Shown here piece by piece: positions 24,698 to 32,607 of a DNA stretch of 64,000 nucleotides. The notes beneath the pieces were generated by a model, which saw only the letters and a list, made by a program, of their open reading frames with translations, did not search any database and was not told the origin of the DNA. The DNA lies in contig CAJXVS010000003.1 of NCBI GenBank assembly GCA_913061265.1, forward strand, positions 310,001 to 374,000. The letters run 5' to 3'. Source of the stretch: an uncultured Halobacteriovorax sp. (GTDB lineage Bacteria > Bdellovibrionota > Bacteriovoracia > Bacteriovoracales > Bacteriovoracaceae). Positions within the stretch are counted from its first letter, which is position 1, and each line of letters opens with the position of its first letter. A program made the position numbers and the translations under genes.

Positions 24698-25324
24698 TTA
24701 TTCAGAAGCTACATCTCTTTCAGGCACATAGTATAGAGTAAACCCTGCAAAGATCAAATTCGCATCGTGAATCATTGGACGGTTGTTTTCATATAGTAAC
24801 TTCCATTTTGTGGCAGTTCCATACTTATCATTTGAGATTGTCCCAAGTGTTTCACCATTTTGAATTAAATGAGGAAGACCAGCTGGACTCCAAACAAACT
24901 TCTCTGAAGGCTCACTATACTTAAGTGAAGCACCTTCAACTAAGCTATCCATAGATGGATTCATATCTTTTAGTGTTTTCCACTTTCTGTAATCACCATA
25001 AATCTTAAAAGCAATTAGCATCATGGTATCGCCTCTTTGAACTGTATAATCACCTACAGCGTCAGTCATCGATATACTTGTCGCGTTATCAGCTCCATCC
25101 ATAATCACTGTTTCATCTGTCGCCAGCATCTCTGTTGCTTCAGAATCTGCGGATTCTACAGATAATTCGAGATCTTCCTCATCAGAGTCGACGATAAAAT
25201 CAGATTCATCCTCCATCTCTAGAGCTGCATCTTCAGCCTTATTAGCGGCCGCTTTCTTCTTGTTATTTGAACAAGAGACCAAAGCGAAAATTGAAATAAA
25301 AAATAGCACTTTTAAAAGCTTCAT
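24698..25324 (-). CDS. LysM-domain lipoprotein
   Basis: This 208-residue protein begins with a lipoprotein signal (FISIFALVSC, C18), followed by a very acidic linker (about 30-90). A clear LysM domain follows (about 92-140, starting GDYTVQRGDTMMLIAFKIYGD), and then a second LysM-like unit (about 150-200, HLIQNGETLGTISNDKYG to FAGFTLYYVP). LysM binds the glycan chains of peptidoglycan, so this is an envelope protein anchored by lipid. It has a strong ribosome-binding site (AAGGAG). It is the first gene of the unit that leads to pseudo-M48, amgK and murU. Confidence 0.88.
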   Translation of the reverse strand: MKLLKVLFFISIFALVSCSNNKKKAAANKAEDAALEMEDESDFIVDSDEEDLELSVESADSEATEMLATDETVIMDGADNATSISMTDAVGDYTVQRGDTMMLIAFKIYGDYRKWKTLKDMNPSMDSLVEGASLKYSEPSEKFVWSPAGLPHLIQNGETLGTISNDKYGTATKWKLLYENNRPMIHDANLIFAGFTLYYVPERDVASE

Positions 25325-25423
25325 GGCTCTCTCCTTGAGTTTGTTTGGCTTTTACAAATTATCGGCTAGTTCTATTTTAACCTTTAATAAATTTCACTAC
25401 TTGATAGGTGAGGTAGGGAATTT

Positions 25424-25452
25424 TTGCCGCTCACCGCTAGACACAGCATAAT
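25424..25452 (+). promoter_or_regulatory. promoter of the exported protein gene at 25474
   Basis: TTGCCG (25424-25429) and CATAAT (25447-25452) are 17 bases apart, giving a start near 25459. An ATG at 25453 would then lie upstream of the mRNA start, which supports the ATG at 25474 as the true start. Confidence 0.55.
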
Positions 25453-25473
25453 ATGGTTAGGTACTATTACTTG

Positions 25474-26439
25474 ATGAAAGTTTTTTTCTTAACATTCCTT
25501 TTTCTCATATCTAATCCGGCCCATTCACAGTCTGTGCTCGATGACCTTACTGGTGGGGATGATAGCTTCAACAGCTCTACGCTTGCGAATGAAAAGATTG
25601 AGAAAGTTTCGATTTCTAAAAGAATATTTATCCTCTCTAATAATGAGAGATCCTTTGATAAAGGTGACTTTATTAGTTTGATTCTCAATGGAGAATTAGT
25701 TTGTAGAGCGATTGCTGCTAAAAACATCAATAGCCAAGCAGGTGTTAAGATTGTGAAAATTTATAATCTAGACCTATGGAATACACTTAAAAAAGGCTCA
25801 GCCGTAAAAGTACTCCGTGGCGATGATAGCTATTATAGAAAAGATAAAAATAACAGTGTCGCTGAGTCCAAGATTGACGATGAAGCAGACCTTTTCAATG
25901 AAACGGCTATCCTAGAAGATGATCTTAATGTTGAAGATAATAAGAAAAGGATCATAAAAACTGATAATCTCATTAGCCTCGGCATCGGGAAGATTGAAGC
26001 GCTTAATAACGATGGTAGCCCCCAAAGATACACTCAGCTTAATCTCTATTGGGCATTTCAAGTTGACGATAACGTCTATGTAGAAGCTGGTTACGGTCAA
26101 AACTTGATAAATGATTACCCAAGCCAAGGCCTTGATACAAAACTCACAAATATTGTTGTTAGGGGGAAATACACTTTCGCTGGCCCTATGTTCAGTTATA
26201 TTCAGCCTTATATTGGCTTCCAGATATTAGGAGCAGATAGCCCAGGAGCCGGCCAACAAGACCCTGTTGATACTAGAGATGAAGCTGAATTACAGCTAGA
26301 ACTTCAAAAGCTTGAAGACGTTAAAAAGAAAGCAATCATATTTGGCGTTACGGCCTTAAAGAGATTAGTTCCAGGCTGGTTTGTTAGGCTTGATCTTGGA
26401 ACAGATATTATCTCTGGTGGGTTTAGTCTTGAGTTTTAA
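25474..26439 (+). CDS. exported protein, probable outer-membrane beta-barrel
   Basis: I choose the ATG at 25474, which gives a clean Sec signal peptide (MKVFFLTFLFLISNPAHS) and agrees with the promoter; a frame start 7 codons upstream lies before the likely mRNA start. The 321-residue protein has a central acidic, low-complexity region (about 115-165). The C-terminal half has alternating strands typical of an eight-strand barrel (YTQLNLYWAFQV, YVEAGYGQNL, KYTFAGPMFSYIQPYIGFQI) and ends in Phe (GGFSLEF). The next gene starts inside its last codons. Function not recognised. Confidence 0.75.
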   Translation: MKVFFLTFLFLISNPAHSQSVLDDLTGGDDSFNSSTLANEKIEKVSISKRIFILSNNERSFDKGDFISLILNGELVCRAIAAKNINSQAGVKIVKIYNLDLWNTLKKGSAVKVLRGDDSYYRKDKNNSVAESKIDDEADLFNETAILEDDLNVEDNKKRIIKTDNLISLGIGKIEALNNDGSPQRYTQLNLYWAFQVDDNVYVEAGYGQNLINDYPSQGLDTKLTNIVVRGKYTFAGPMFSYIQPYIGFQILGADSPGAGQQDPVDTRDEAELQLELQKLEDVKKKAIIFGVTALKRLVPGWFVRLDLGTDIISGGFSLEF

Positions 26440-26593
26440 ATCACTTGTTTCCCTTATGTTCTTCTTCATTCTTAATTCTTGTGGTGTAAAATCTGAACCA
26501 ATAGCCCCGGAAGGCAGTCTCTTACCATCTTATCCAGACCAATTCACTCAACAGATTGAAGAAGTAGAGCAAAAGATAAAGAAAAAGAAATGA
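26429..26593 (+). CDS. small lipoprotein, LptM/YifL-like
   Basis: A TTG at 26429 has a strong ribosome-binding site (GGTGGG, 7 bases upstream) inside the end of the previous gene and gives a 54-residue lipoprotein. It has a short hydrophobic signal ending FILNSC, then GVKSEPIAPEG. This Cys-Gly-x-Lys...Pro pattern right after the lipid site is that of the short LptM/YifL-type lipoproteins, which help mature the LPS transporter LptD. The C-terminus is Lys-rich. A frame start further upstream (26381) has no ribosome-binding site. It overlaps folK by 4 bases. Confidence 0.65.
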   Translation: MSFKSLVSLMFFFILNSCGVKSEPIAPEGSLLPSYPDQFTQQIEEVEQKIKKKK

Positions 26594-27057
26594 GTTTAAT
26601 CATCTCTCTTGGAACTAACCTCGGTAACAAGTCAGAGAATTTAAATCTAGCAAAACTGGAACTTCAAAAAAATTTCGTACTAAAACAAGAAAGCACAATT
26701 TATCAATCAAAGGCTGTCGATTATACCGAACAACCTAGCTTCTTAAATCAAATCCTCGAATTTGAATTGCCAGAGTTAAAACCTATTTCGGTATTAAACA
26801 TTGCGTTAGAGATTGAAAAAAGACTTGGCCGCCGTCGTGATATCCCAAAAGGTCCTAGAACTATAGACATTGATATTCTTTTCTGGGGACTCGACATAAT
26901 TGATATGCCTGACTTAAATGTTCCTCACCCAAGACTTTTTGAAAGAAGTTTTATTGTTTTACCTTTAAAAGAGCTCGCTTTTTATAATACGTTACAGCAA
27001 AAATTCTCTTTTCCTCAAGTTTTTTGTAACGAAGCCTTTCCTTTAGAGGGCATCTAA
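26590..27057 (+). CDS. folK: 2-amino-4-hydroxy-6-hydroxymethyldihydropteridine diphosphokinase
   Basis: This 155-residue protein has the HPPK landmarks: ISLGTNLGNK at the N-terminus, a middle QPSFLNQILEFEL, then LGRRRDIPKGPRTIDIDILFW (the ATP and magnesium site with the two Asp) and VPHPRLFERSFIVLPLKEL. It transfers pyrophosphate from ATP to the pterin in folate synthesis. It is slightly short but complete. It overlaps the small lipoprotein gene by 4 bases. The next gene begins 60 bases later. Confidence 0.95.
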   Translation: MSLIISLGTNLGNKSENLNLAKLELQKNFVLKQESTIYQSKAVDYTEQPSFLNQILEFELPELKPISVLNIALEIEKRLGRRRDIPKGPRTIDIDILFWGLDIIDMPDLNVPHPRLFERSFIVLPLKELAFYNTLQQKFSFPQVFCNEAFPLEGI

Positions 27058-27116
27058 AATTTACTAGATTGACCCTAATCACTCTCGTCCATATAATTCT
27101 AGTCACTAGGAATTAT

Positions 27117-28259
27117 ATGGAATTTAACTACACAACAGAACAGCAAGAAATCAAGGAACAAACATTCAAGTTTGCCCGTAACGAAATGCTACCTTTCGCT
27201 TCAGAATTTGATCAATCTGGCGAGATGCCTCTTACTATCCTTAAAAAGGCATGGGAGTTAGGCTTCGTAAATACATGCATCCCTGTCGAATATGGCGGAG
27301 TCGGATTCACTTCACAAGATACAGTCAATATCACTGAAGGACTCGCCTACGGTTGTATGGGAATGAATACTGTTTTGATGGCAAATGATCTCGCCTTACT
27401 TCCTATTGTAATTGGCGGTACTCACGAACAAAAAGAAAAATTCTTAAGACCATTTACTGAAGACTATAAGATCGCTTCATTTTGCTTAACAGAACCTGGT
27501 AATGGATCTGATGCTGCTGGTATTAAGACAAATTTTAAAGAAGATGGTGATGATTGGGTTATTAATGGCGATAAGATGTGGATCACAAACGCTGGCTTTG
27601 CTGACCTCTTCGTTGTCTATGGAACTATCGATTCAAGTCTTAAGCACAAGGGTATCTCTTGTTTAATTGTCGACGGTAAAACAGCTGGTATCGAGATTGG
27701 AAAAGCAGAAAAGAAGATGGGTCATAGATGCTCCGATACAAGAGGAATGAGATTCAATAATGTACGAGTTCCAAAAGAGAACATGATAGGCGCTCCCGGT
27801 GATGGCTGGAAGATCGCTATGAAAACATTAGACCATAGCAGACCAATGGTCGCTGCAAGTGCATTAGGCGGAGCCCTTTGTGCTTACGATCACTCTGTTA
27901 AATACGCCACTGAAAGAAATCAGTTTGGAAAACCAATTTCAAGCTTTCAGGCAATTCAGTTTATGATCGCAAATATGGCAATGAAGATTGAAGCATCTAG
28001 GCTTTTAATTAATAAGGCTGCATGGATGCTGGATAACGATATCCCAAATACAAAGATTGCTAGTTATGCAAAAGCTTTTGCTGCTGACTCATGCATGGAA
28101 ATTACAACTGATGCAGTTCAAATTTTTGGTGGATATGGTTATTCAATTGAATACCCTGTAGAAAAATTAATGAGAGATGCTAAACTGATTCAAATCTATG
28201 AAGGCACTTCTCAAATACAACGAATGGTTATAGCTAAAGAAATTTTTTCTAGGCATTGA
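27117..28259 (+). CDS. acyl-CoA dehydrogenase, short-chain (butyryl-CoA) type
   Basis: I choose the ATG at 27117 (MEFNYTTEQQEI), which has TAGGA 6 bases upstream and the usual N-terminus of the family; an open frame extends 16 codons further without a ribosome-binding site. The 380-residue protein has FAD motifs FCLTEPGNGSD and WITNAGFADLFVVY, the signature FGGYGYS, and the catalytic Glu in IYEGTSQIQR near the C-terminus, the position in short-chain enzymes. It oxidises acyl-CoA and passes electrons to ETF, whose two genes follow at once. Butyryl-CoA or isobutyryl-CoA from IcmF is a plausible substrate. Confidence 0.9.
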   Translation: MEFNYTTEQQEIKEQTFKFARNEMLPFASEFDQSGEMPLTILKKAWELGFVNTCIPVEYGGVGFTSQDTVNITEGLAYGCMGMNTVLMANDLALLPIVIGGTHEQKEKFLRPFTEDYKIASFCLTEPGNGSDAAGIKTNFKEDGDDWVINGDKMWITNAGFADLFVVYGTIDSSLKHKGISCLIVDGKTAGIEIGKAEKKMGHRCSDTRGMRFNNVRVPKENMIGAPGDGWKIAMKTLDHSRPMVAASALGGALCAYDHSVKYATERNQFGKPISSFQAIQFMIANMAMKIEASRLLINKAAWMLDNDIPNTKIASYAKAFAADSCMEITTDAVQIFGGYGYSIEYPVEKLMRDAKLIQIYEGTSQIQRMVIAKEIFSRH

Positions 28260-28276
28260 ATAAGGAGAATTCCAAT

Positions 28277-29065
28277 ATGAATATTTTTGTATGCGTAAAG
28301 CAAGTTCCAGATACGGAAACTAAAGTAATACCGAATGGTGACGGTTCATTCATCGAAACAAACTCAATCAAATGGATCATGAATCCTTATGATGAATTTG
28401 CTGTAGAGCAAGCCTTACTCGTAAAAGCCAGTAATGCTGGATCAACAGTAACTGTTCTAAGAGTAGGTGCAGTTCATGATACTGAAGCTTTAAGAACAGC
28501 TTTAGCTATGGGTGCTGATGATGCAATTCTTGTTGAAGCTGATGATAATATCGATTCATACATGACAGCAAAGGCCCTTAAAGGCGCTATTGAAAAATCA
28601 GGGAACTCTGCTGATCTTATCTTTTCCGGTAAACAATCAATTGATAGCGATTGTTTACAGGTTCCTCAACTGCTAGCTCAGATGCTTAACCTGCCATCTG
28701 TATCAGTAGTTGTAGGTTATGAGGGTGATTCATCTAATATTGTTTTAAAAAGAGAAATTGAAGGTGGAGCCTTAGAAGTTTATAACTGCTCATCTCCTGC
28801 TCTTATCGCATGTAATAAAGGAATCAACACTCCTAGATATGCTTCACTTCCTGGGATCATGAAAGCGAAGAAAAAGCCACTCGCTCAACACTCTTTAGCT
28901 GATGTCGGTGTATCAGCTGATGACAGACGAATTGTTTATTCAGACTTTCACTTACCACCTGAGAAACCAGCTGGGAAAAAGTTTGATGCTATGGATGAAG
29001 CTGCGCAAGCAGGAATTGTTAAAGAAGTTGTGGGTTTACTCAGAACTGAAGCTAAAGTTTTATAA
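28277..29065 (+). CDS. etfB: electron transfer flavoprotein beta subunit
   Basis: The ATG at 28277 has AAGGAG upstream and starts the typical MNIFVCVKQVPDTE. The 262-residue protein has NPYDEFAVEQAL, the VLRVGA and ALAMGADDAILV strand-turns, DSDCLQVPQLLA and the C-terminal ARYASLPGIMKAKKKP-like signature (here PRYASLPGIMKAKKKP). It binds AMP and, with EtfA, takes electrons from acyl-CoA dehydrogenases. It lies 17 bases after the dehydrogenase stop and 9 bases before etfA. Confidence 0.95.
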   Translation: MNIFVCVKQVPDTETKVIPNGDGSFIETNSIKWIMNPYDEFAVEQALLVKASNAGSTVTVLRVGAVHDTEALRTALAMGADDAILVEADDNIDSYMTAKALKGAIEKSGNSADLIFSGKQSIDSDCLQVPQLLAQMLNLPSVSVVVGYEGDSSNIVLKREIEGGALEVYNCSSPALIACNKGINTPRYASLPGIMKAKKKPLAQHSLADVGVSADDRRIVYSDFHLPPEKPAGKKFDAMDEAAQAGIVKEVVGLLRTEAKVL

Positions 29066-29074
29066 GGATTTATT

Positions 29075-30034
29075 ATGGCAAAAATACTCGTATTTACAGA
29101 AACAAATAAAGAAAATGTTAAGACTGTTAGTTTAGAAATTCTAGGTAAGCTAGCCGGTCATGAAGTTGATGTCGCTACAATTGGTGATATCGGCGCAGAA
29201 GGTACACAAGAGCTCGCCAAGAACGGAGCTGCTAATATTCATTGCCTCAAAGGCGATAAGCTTGATCAGTATTCTCCTGAAGGATATGCAAATGCACTAA
29301 AAGAGTTTATTTCTTCAAACTCTTATGACTATGTCTTTGCCGGTTCAACTCCTACAGGTAAAGATCTAATGCCACGACTAGCCGGTATGCTTGATGCAGG
29401 TATGGCCAGTGAAGTAACTAACTTTCAGTTTGAAGGTGATGAATTCCAAGGAACTAGACCAATGTTTGCAGGGAAATGTCTTTGCAAAGTAAGGATCCAA
29501 GGTCCTAAGCCTCATTTTGTAACAGTTAGACCAAATGCTTTAGGACTTACAGAGTCACCTACGGCTGGAGCTGGGAACAAAGCTGATGTTGCTGCTAATG
29601 CAGGTGAGATTAGAGCTACTATTAAAGAAATTATCAAAGGGGCTTCTGAAAAAGTCGATCTATCTGAAGCCAATATTATTGTTTCAGGTGGTAGAGCAAT
29701 GAAGAACGCTGAGAACTTTAAGATTCTTGATGAGTTAGCCGAAGTTCTAGGGGCCACAGTTGGTGCTTCAAGAGCTGCTGTTGATTCTGGTTATGCTCCT
29801 CACTCAATGCAGGTAGGACAAACTGGTAAAACAGTTGCTCCAACATTATATATTGCATGCGGAATCTCTGGAGCGATCCAGCATCTAGCTGGTATGAGAA
29901 CTTCTAAAGTTATTGTTGCCATCAATACTGATCCAGATGCACCTATCTTTACTAAGGCTGATTATGGAATCGTAGGGGATTTATTTCAAATCGTTCCTAT
30001 TTTAAAAGAAGAATTAAAGGCTTTATTGTCTTAA
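29075..30034 (+). CDS. etfA: electron transfer flavoprotein alpha subunit
   Basis: This 319-residue protein carries the FAD domain at its C-terminus: [39 protein letters not shown] and [21 protein letters not shown]. It pairs with EtfB and transfers electrons to ETF-quinone oxidoreductase, which is not in this window. It is the last gene of the dehydrogenase-ETF operon and is followed 10 bases later by the best intrinsic terminator in the window. Confidence 0.96.
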   Translation: MAKILVFTETNKENVKTVSLEILGKLAGHEVDVATIGDIGAEGTQELAKNGAANIHCLKGDKLDQYSPEGYANALKEFISSNSYDYVFAGSTPTGKDLMPRLAGMLDAGMASEVTNFQFEGDEFQGTRPMFAGKCLCKVRIQGPKPHFVTVRPNALGLTESPTAGAGNKADVAANAGEIRATIKEIIKGASEKVDLSEANIIVSGGRAMKNAENFKILDELAEVLGATVGASRAAVDSGYAPHSMQVGQTGKTVAPTLYIACGISGAIQHLAGMRTSKVIVAINTDPDAPIFTKADYGIVGDLFQIVPILKEELKALLS

Positions 30035-30044
30035 GAAATAGAAG

Positions 30045-30070
30045 GGGGACCGATTGGTCCCCTTTTTTTT
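30045..30070 (+). terminator. intrinsic terminator after etfA
   Basis: GGGGACC, loop GATT, GGTCCCC makes a 7-base-pair stem (30045-30062), followed at once by eight T. It ends the acyl-CoA dehydrogenase-ETF operon. This is the only convergent junction in the window with a gap and a clear terminator. Confidence 0.95.
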
Positions 30071-31235
30071 ATTTTACGCTAGCCGGCTTTCTTTCACTGT
30101 TACCAAATGAAAACCCATATTTTTTTACATGATCTAATTTCTTCTCGTTATCGATGAAGAGAACTACGTCTTCATCATTATCAAGTTCCTCAGCTGGTAC
30201 TCTTTCTATTCCTGGCTCACCTTCGTTTCTTTCTGAATTCATAGGTCTTACTGGTCTAGCATTTTGAGCTGGTGCAGGTTGCTGAACTTCTTCGAAGTTA
30301 GCAAATTTTTCTTGAGTTTGGTCATACTTCTCTCTTGTAACGAAAGTTAAGATTGCTCCTTGAAGTGGGCCTGTTGCAAATCTAATCTTGTAACTATTCT
30401 CACCGTTATTTGAAATTATTCCAGTTGCAATTTGTCCGGCAATGTCAGTTTCAAATTGACCGCCATCTTTAATTTCTGCGAAGGAAAAATCTAAATTTAC
30501 TTCTTTATTAGAGCCTGAGTTTAACGATGCTCTAAAGTCTTGGATGCTGCCATCGAAGACACTTAAACTTCCATTTACTTGTGTAACATTAAGGATATTT
30601 CTCGATTGTAATGGATTAAGAGCACTCTCTAAAAGAAGGTCCATATCATTGATTCTGATCCCTTTCTTAGACTCTTTAGCCTTATTAGTTGGTTGAATTA
30701 CCGGGGCTGCAGCTAGAGTTGGTCTCTTAAATCTTGGTTTTTCTATTAGTTTCTTTGCTTCAAGAATTTCGTAACCACCATTAACAACCTTAAAGAGAGC
30801 AATTGTGTTCTTATCTGTTAATAAAGAAATCTTAAATGTCTGATTCTTATCTTTATCTAGAACGACTGTACTCGTTGATACCATTTCCATCTTTACTATA
30901 ACGATTGATTTCTTATCGTTGGCATTCTTATATGAATCATAAATAGCGTTACCTTTAGTATCTAAAACTCTAGTAACTTCCCACTTACCATTGATCTTCT
31001 TTTTATTTTCTTCATTTACACCTAAATAACTCACAGCTGGTAAATTAAAGTCGTGAACCCTTGAGGCTACAATCCTTTTTGTCTGCTCAGGAGTAAAAGA
31101 GACGATATCTATTTTGTTTTCAAACATAAAAGCATTTGACTTGAGCTTAAGATCTGCATAAGTTCCGGCCAAAACAGCACTCCCTAATAAGGTGCTTAGA
31201 AAATAAGTTTTAAATGTCGATATTGTTCTTTTCAT
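30069..31235 (-). CDS. hypothetical exported protein
   Basis: This 388-residue protein has a basic start and one hydrophobic stretch (YFLSTLLGSAVLAGTYA, about 11-27), a signal peptide or anchor. The middle has two beta-rich regions, about 60-165 and 215-300 (for example IVIVKMEMVSTSTVVLDKD and YKIRFATGPLQGAILTFV), joined by a Pro/Ala/Lys-rich linker. A second Pro/Glu-rich linker (about 315-350) leads to an acidic-basic tail. The family is not recognised. It is likely periplasmic. It stands alone, with 187 bases upstream that hold a 15-base inverted repeat. Confidence 0.7.
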   Translation of the reverse strand: MKRTISTFKTYFLSTLLGSAVLAGTYADLKLKSNAFMFENKIDIVSFTPEQTKRIVASRVHDFNLPAVSYLGVNEENKKKINGKWEVTRVLDTKGNAIYDSYKNANDKKSIVIVKMEMVSTSTVVLDKDKNQTFKISLLTDKNTIALFKVVNGGYEILEAKKLIEKPRFKRPTLAAAPVIQPTNKAKESKKGIRINDMDLLLESALNPLQSRNILNVTQVNGSLSVFDGSIQDFRASLNSGSNKEVNLDFSFAEIKDGGQFETDIAGQIATGIISNNGENSYKIRFATGPLQGAILTFVTREKYDQTQEKFANFEEVQQPAPAQNARPVRPMNSERNEGEPGIERVPAEELDNDEDVVLFIDNEKKLDHVKKYGFSFGNSERKPASVK

Positions 31236-31378
31236 AACTACTCCTACCCAATTTAATGCAACAGTCGTGCCATGCGTTAAAATCGTAATAAAAGAGTGTA
31301 TTGACTCTATTGTGGTGTTAACTTATTGAAAATACGTAGGAAATATGTAGGTATTCTAGGCGCTTAGGAAGAGGAGTT

Positions 31379-31393
31379 GTCTAAAGTTTAGAC
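31379..31393. promoter_or_regulatory. inverted repeat in the 31236-31422 intergenic region
   Basis: GTCTAAA G TTTAGAC is a perfect 7-base inverted repeat with a one-base centre. It lies 30 bases after the stop of the DUF4388-like gene and about 144 bases upstream of the exported-protein gene on the minus strand. It may be an operator. It has no T-run, so it is not a terminator. Nothing else stands out in this 187-base gap. Confidence 0.3.
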
Positions 31394-31422
31394 GGCTATA
31401 TAAATTATTACATTATAGAAGC

Positions 31423-31956
31423 TTAGGAGACGACCTTTAAGGCTCCCTTTTTCCTAAGGGAAACAAGGCCTAATGTGACCTCAAAATCCAGCAAAGGTGA
31501 GTTCTTGTAGATATCTGCTACTTTTCCAAAGTCGCTAATAGTGCATAAGATATCAAATTCAGTAGCTGAAATCTTATCACCTCTGCAAACAAAGTCGGAA
31601 TTGATTACCAAACGTTTTCCTGGTGGCGGTTTAAGTTTTTTGCTCGATTTGATCTTTTCGTATACTTCTCGAAAAGAATCTTCAAAGTCTGTTAGTGTAG
31701 ATTCAAATTGAATCTTATCCTGACTAATAACCTCAGGCTCTACAGTATAGTTAAACTCAGCTACCTCAGCAAAGTCTTCATAAGCTAAATTGAGCAAGGC
31801 CTTCTTTCCTGAAGATCCATTGTAGTTACATCCCACAATGTCACCACTATGAACTAATACCTCACCCTTCAATTGACCTGAATCATTTCCTTGAAAAACG
31901 ATTCTTCCATCAAAGCCTATAGCTGACTGTTCCCGTAGGATTTTAAAAATACTCAT
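31423..31956 (-). CDS. DUF4388-like protein
   Basis: The N-terminal half of this 177-residue soluble protein follows the DUF4388 (PATAN-like) pattern: GFDGRIVFQGNDSGQLKGEVLVHSG, then GDIVGCNYNGSSGKKALLNLAYE. Proteins with this domain are common in myxobacteria-like and Bdellovibrio-like lineages and are linked to signalling and gliding. The C-terminal half (about 115-177) is a small winged-helix-like unit (SATEFDILCTISDFGKVADI...LGLVSLRKKGALKVV). There is no partner gene on the same strand. Assignment is by pattern. Confidence 0.65.
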   Translation of the reverse strand: MSIFKILREQSAIGFDGRIVFQGNDSGQLKGEVLVHSGDIVGCNYNGSSGKKALLNLAYEDFAEVAEFNYTVEPEVISQDKIQFESTLTDFEDSFREVYEKIKSSKKLKPPPGKRLVINSDFVCRGDKISATEFDILCTISDFGKVADIYKNSPLLDFEVTLGLVSLRKKGALKVVS

Positions 31957-32049
31957 CTCGAACTCAATTCTGCCGTTTTTTATTTATGTAGATACTAATT
32001 CAAATAGATATTATCATTAATAGAGGTTATTTAAAATTCGGAAATCACA

Positions 32050-32607
32050 TTGGCCTATAAAAGATCTATTTTACTCATTAATCCAAAGTTTCAACTAAAA
32101 ATTAGTGGACTAGTTTGTTTACTTGCGGTTGCTTCTTCGCTGATCTACCCCTGGACTATTTCAGACCTGCTGACTGATTTTGCAAACTTTTTACAATCAA
32201 CTAATCCCGAAGCCGCTAAGAATATTGCTGCCAAGAAAACTAATCTCATGTCTTTTTTAGTTCTATGGCAGATTGGTTTTAATGGATTTATCTTCATTTA
32301 TTTTATCAGAGTAACCCACAAGATTGCAGGCCCTATGTTTAAGATGCAAAACTTTTTAGAGGAAATTAAAAACGGGGCGCCTATTTCAAAGCTCTTTTTT
32401 AGACAAGGTGATGCTTTTCAAGAAGTTGCAGACTCTCTCAATGAAACTTTAGACGTGATTCAAGAAGAAAGAAAACAAGATTTTATGTATCTATCTGAAG
32501 TTAATTCATACTTAAAGAATCTAGAAGTTGTATTACCTGAGGACAAAAAAGTTGTTCTTCAAGAAATTAATCAGAAACTTTCTGATATTCAAAATAGATT
32601 TAATTAA
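32050..32607 (+). CDS. membrane protein with HAMP-like domain
   Basis: The start is a TTG with GGAA upstream. The 185-residue protein has two membrane helices (about 15-33 and 66-86) around a short periplasmic loop. A HAMP-like linker follows (RVTHKIAGPMFKM, about 87-99) and then a coiled coil with the pattern LEEIKNGAPISKLFFRQGDAF. There is no kinase, cyclase or methyl-accepting domain after it. It may regulate or tether another protein. It overlaps the Slt-type transglycosylase gene by one base (TAATGA region), so they are co-translated. Confidence 0.75.
   Translation: MAYKRSILLINPKFQLKISGLVCLLAVASSLIYPWTISDLLTDFANFLQSTNPEAAKNIAAKKTNLMSFLVLWQIGFNGFIFIYFIRVTHKIAGPMFKMQNFLEEIKNGAPISKLFFRQGDAFQEVADSLNETLDVIQEERKQDFMYLSEVNSYLKNLEVVLPEDKKVVLQEINQKLSDIQNRFN

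Noticed and set aside
25453-25473. ATG at 25453 as the start of the exported protein
   Set aside because: A promoter with a 17-base spacer ends at 25452, so the mRNA would start after this ATG; the later ATG gives a clean signal peptide.
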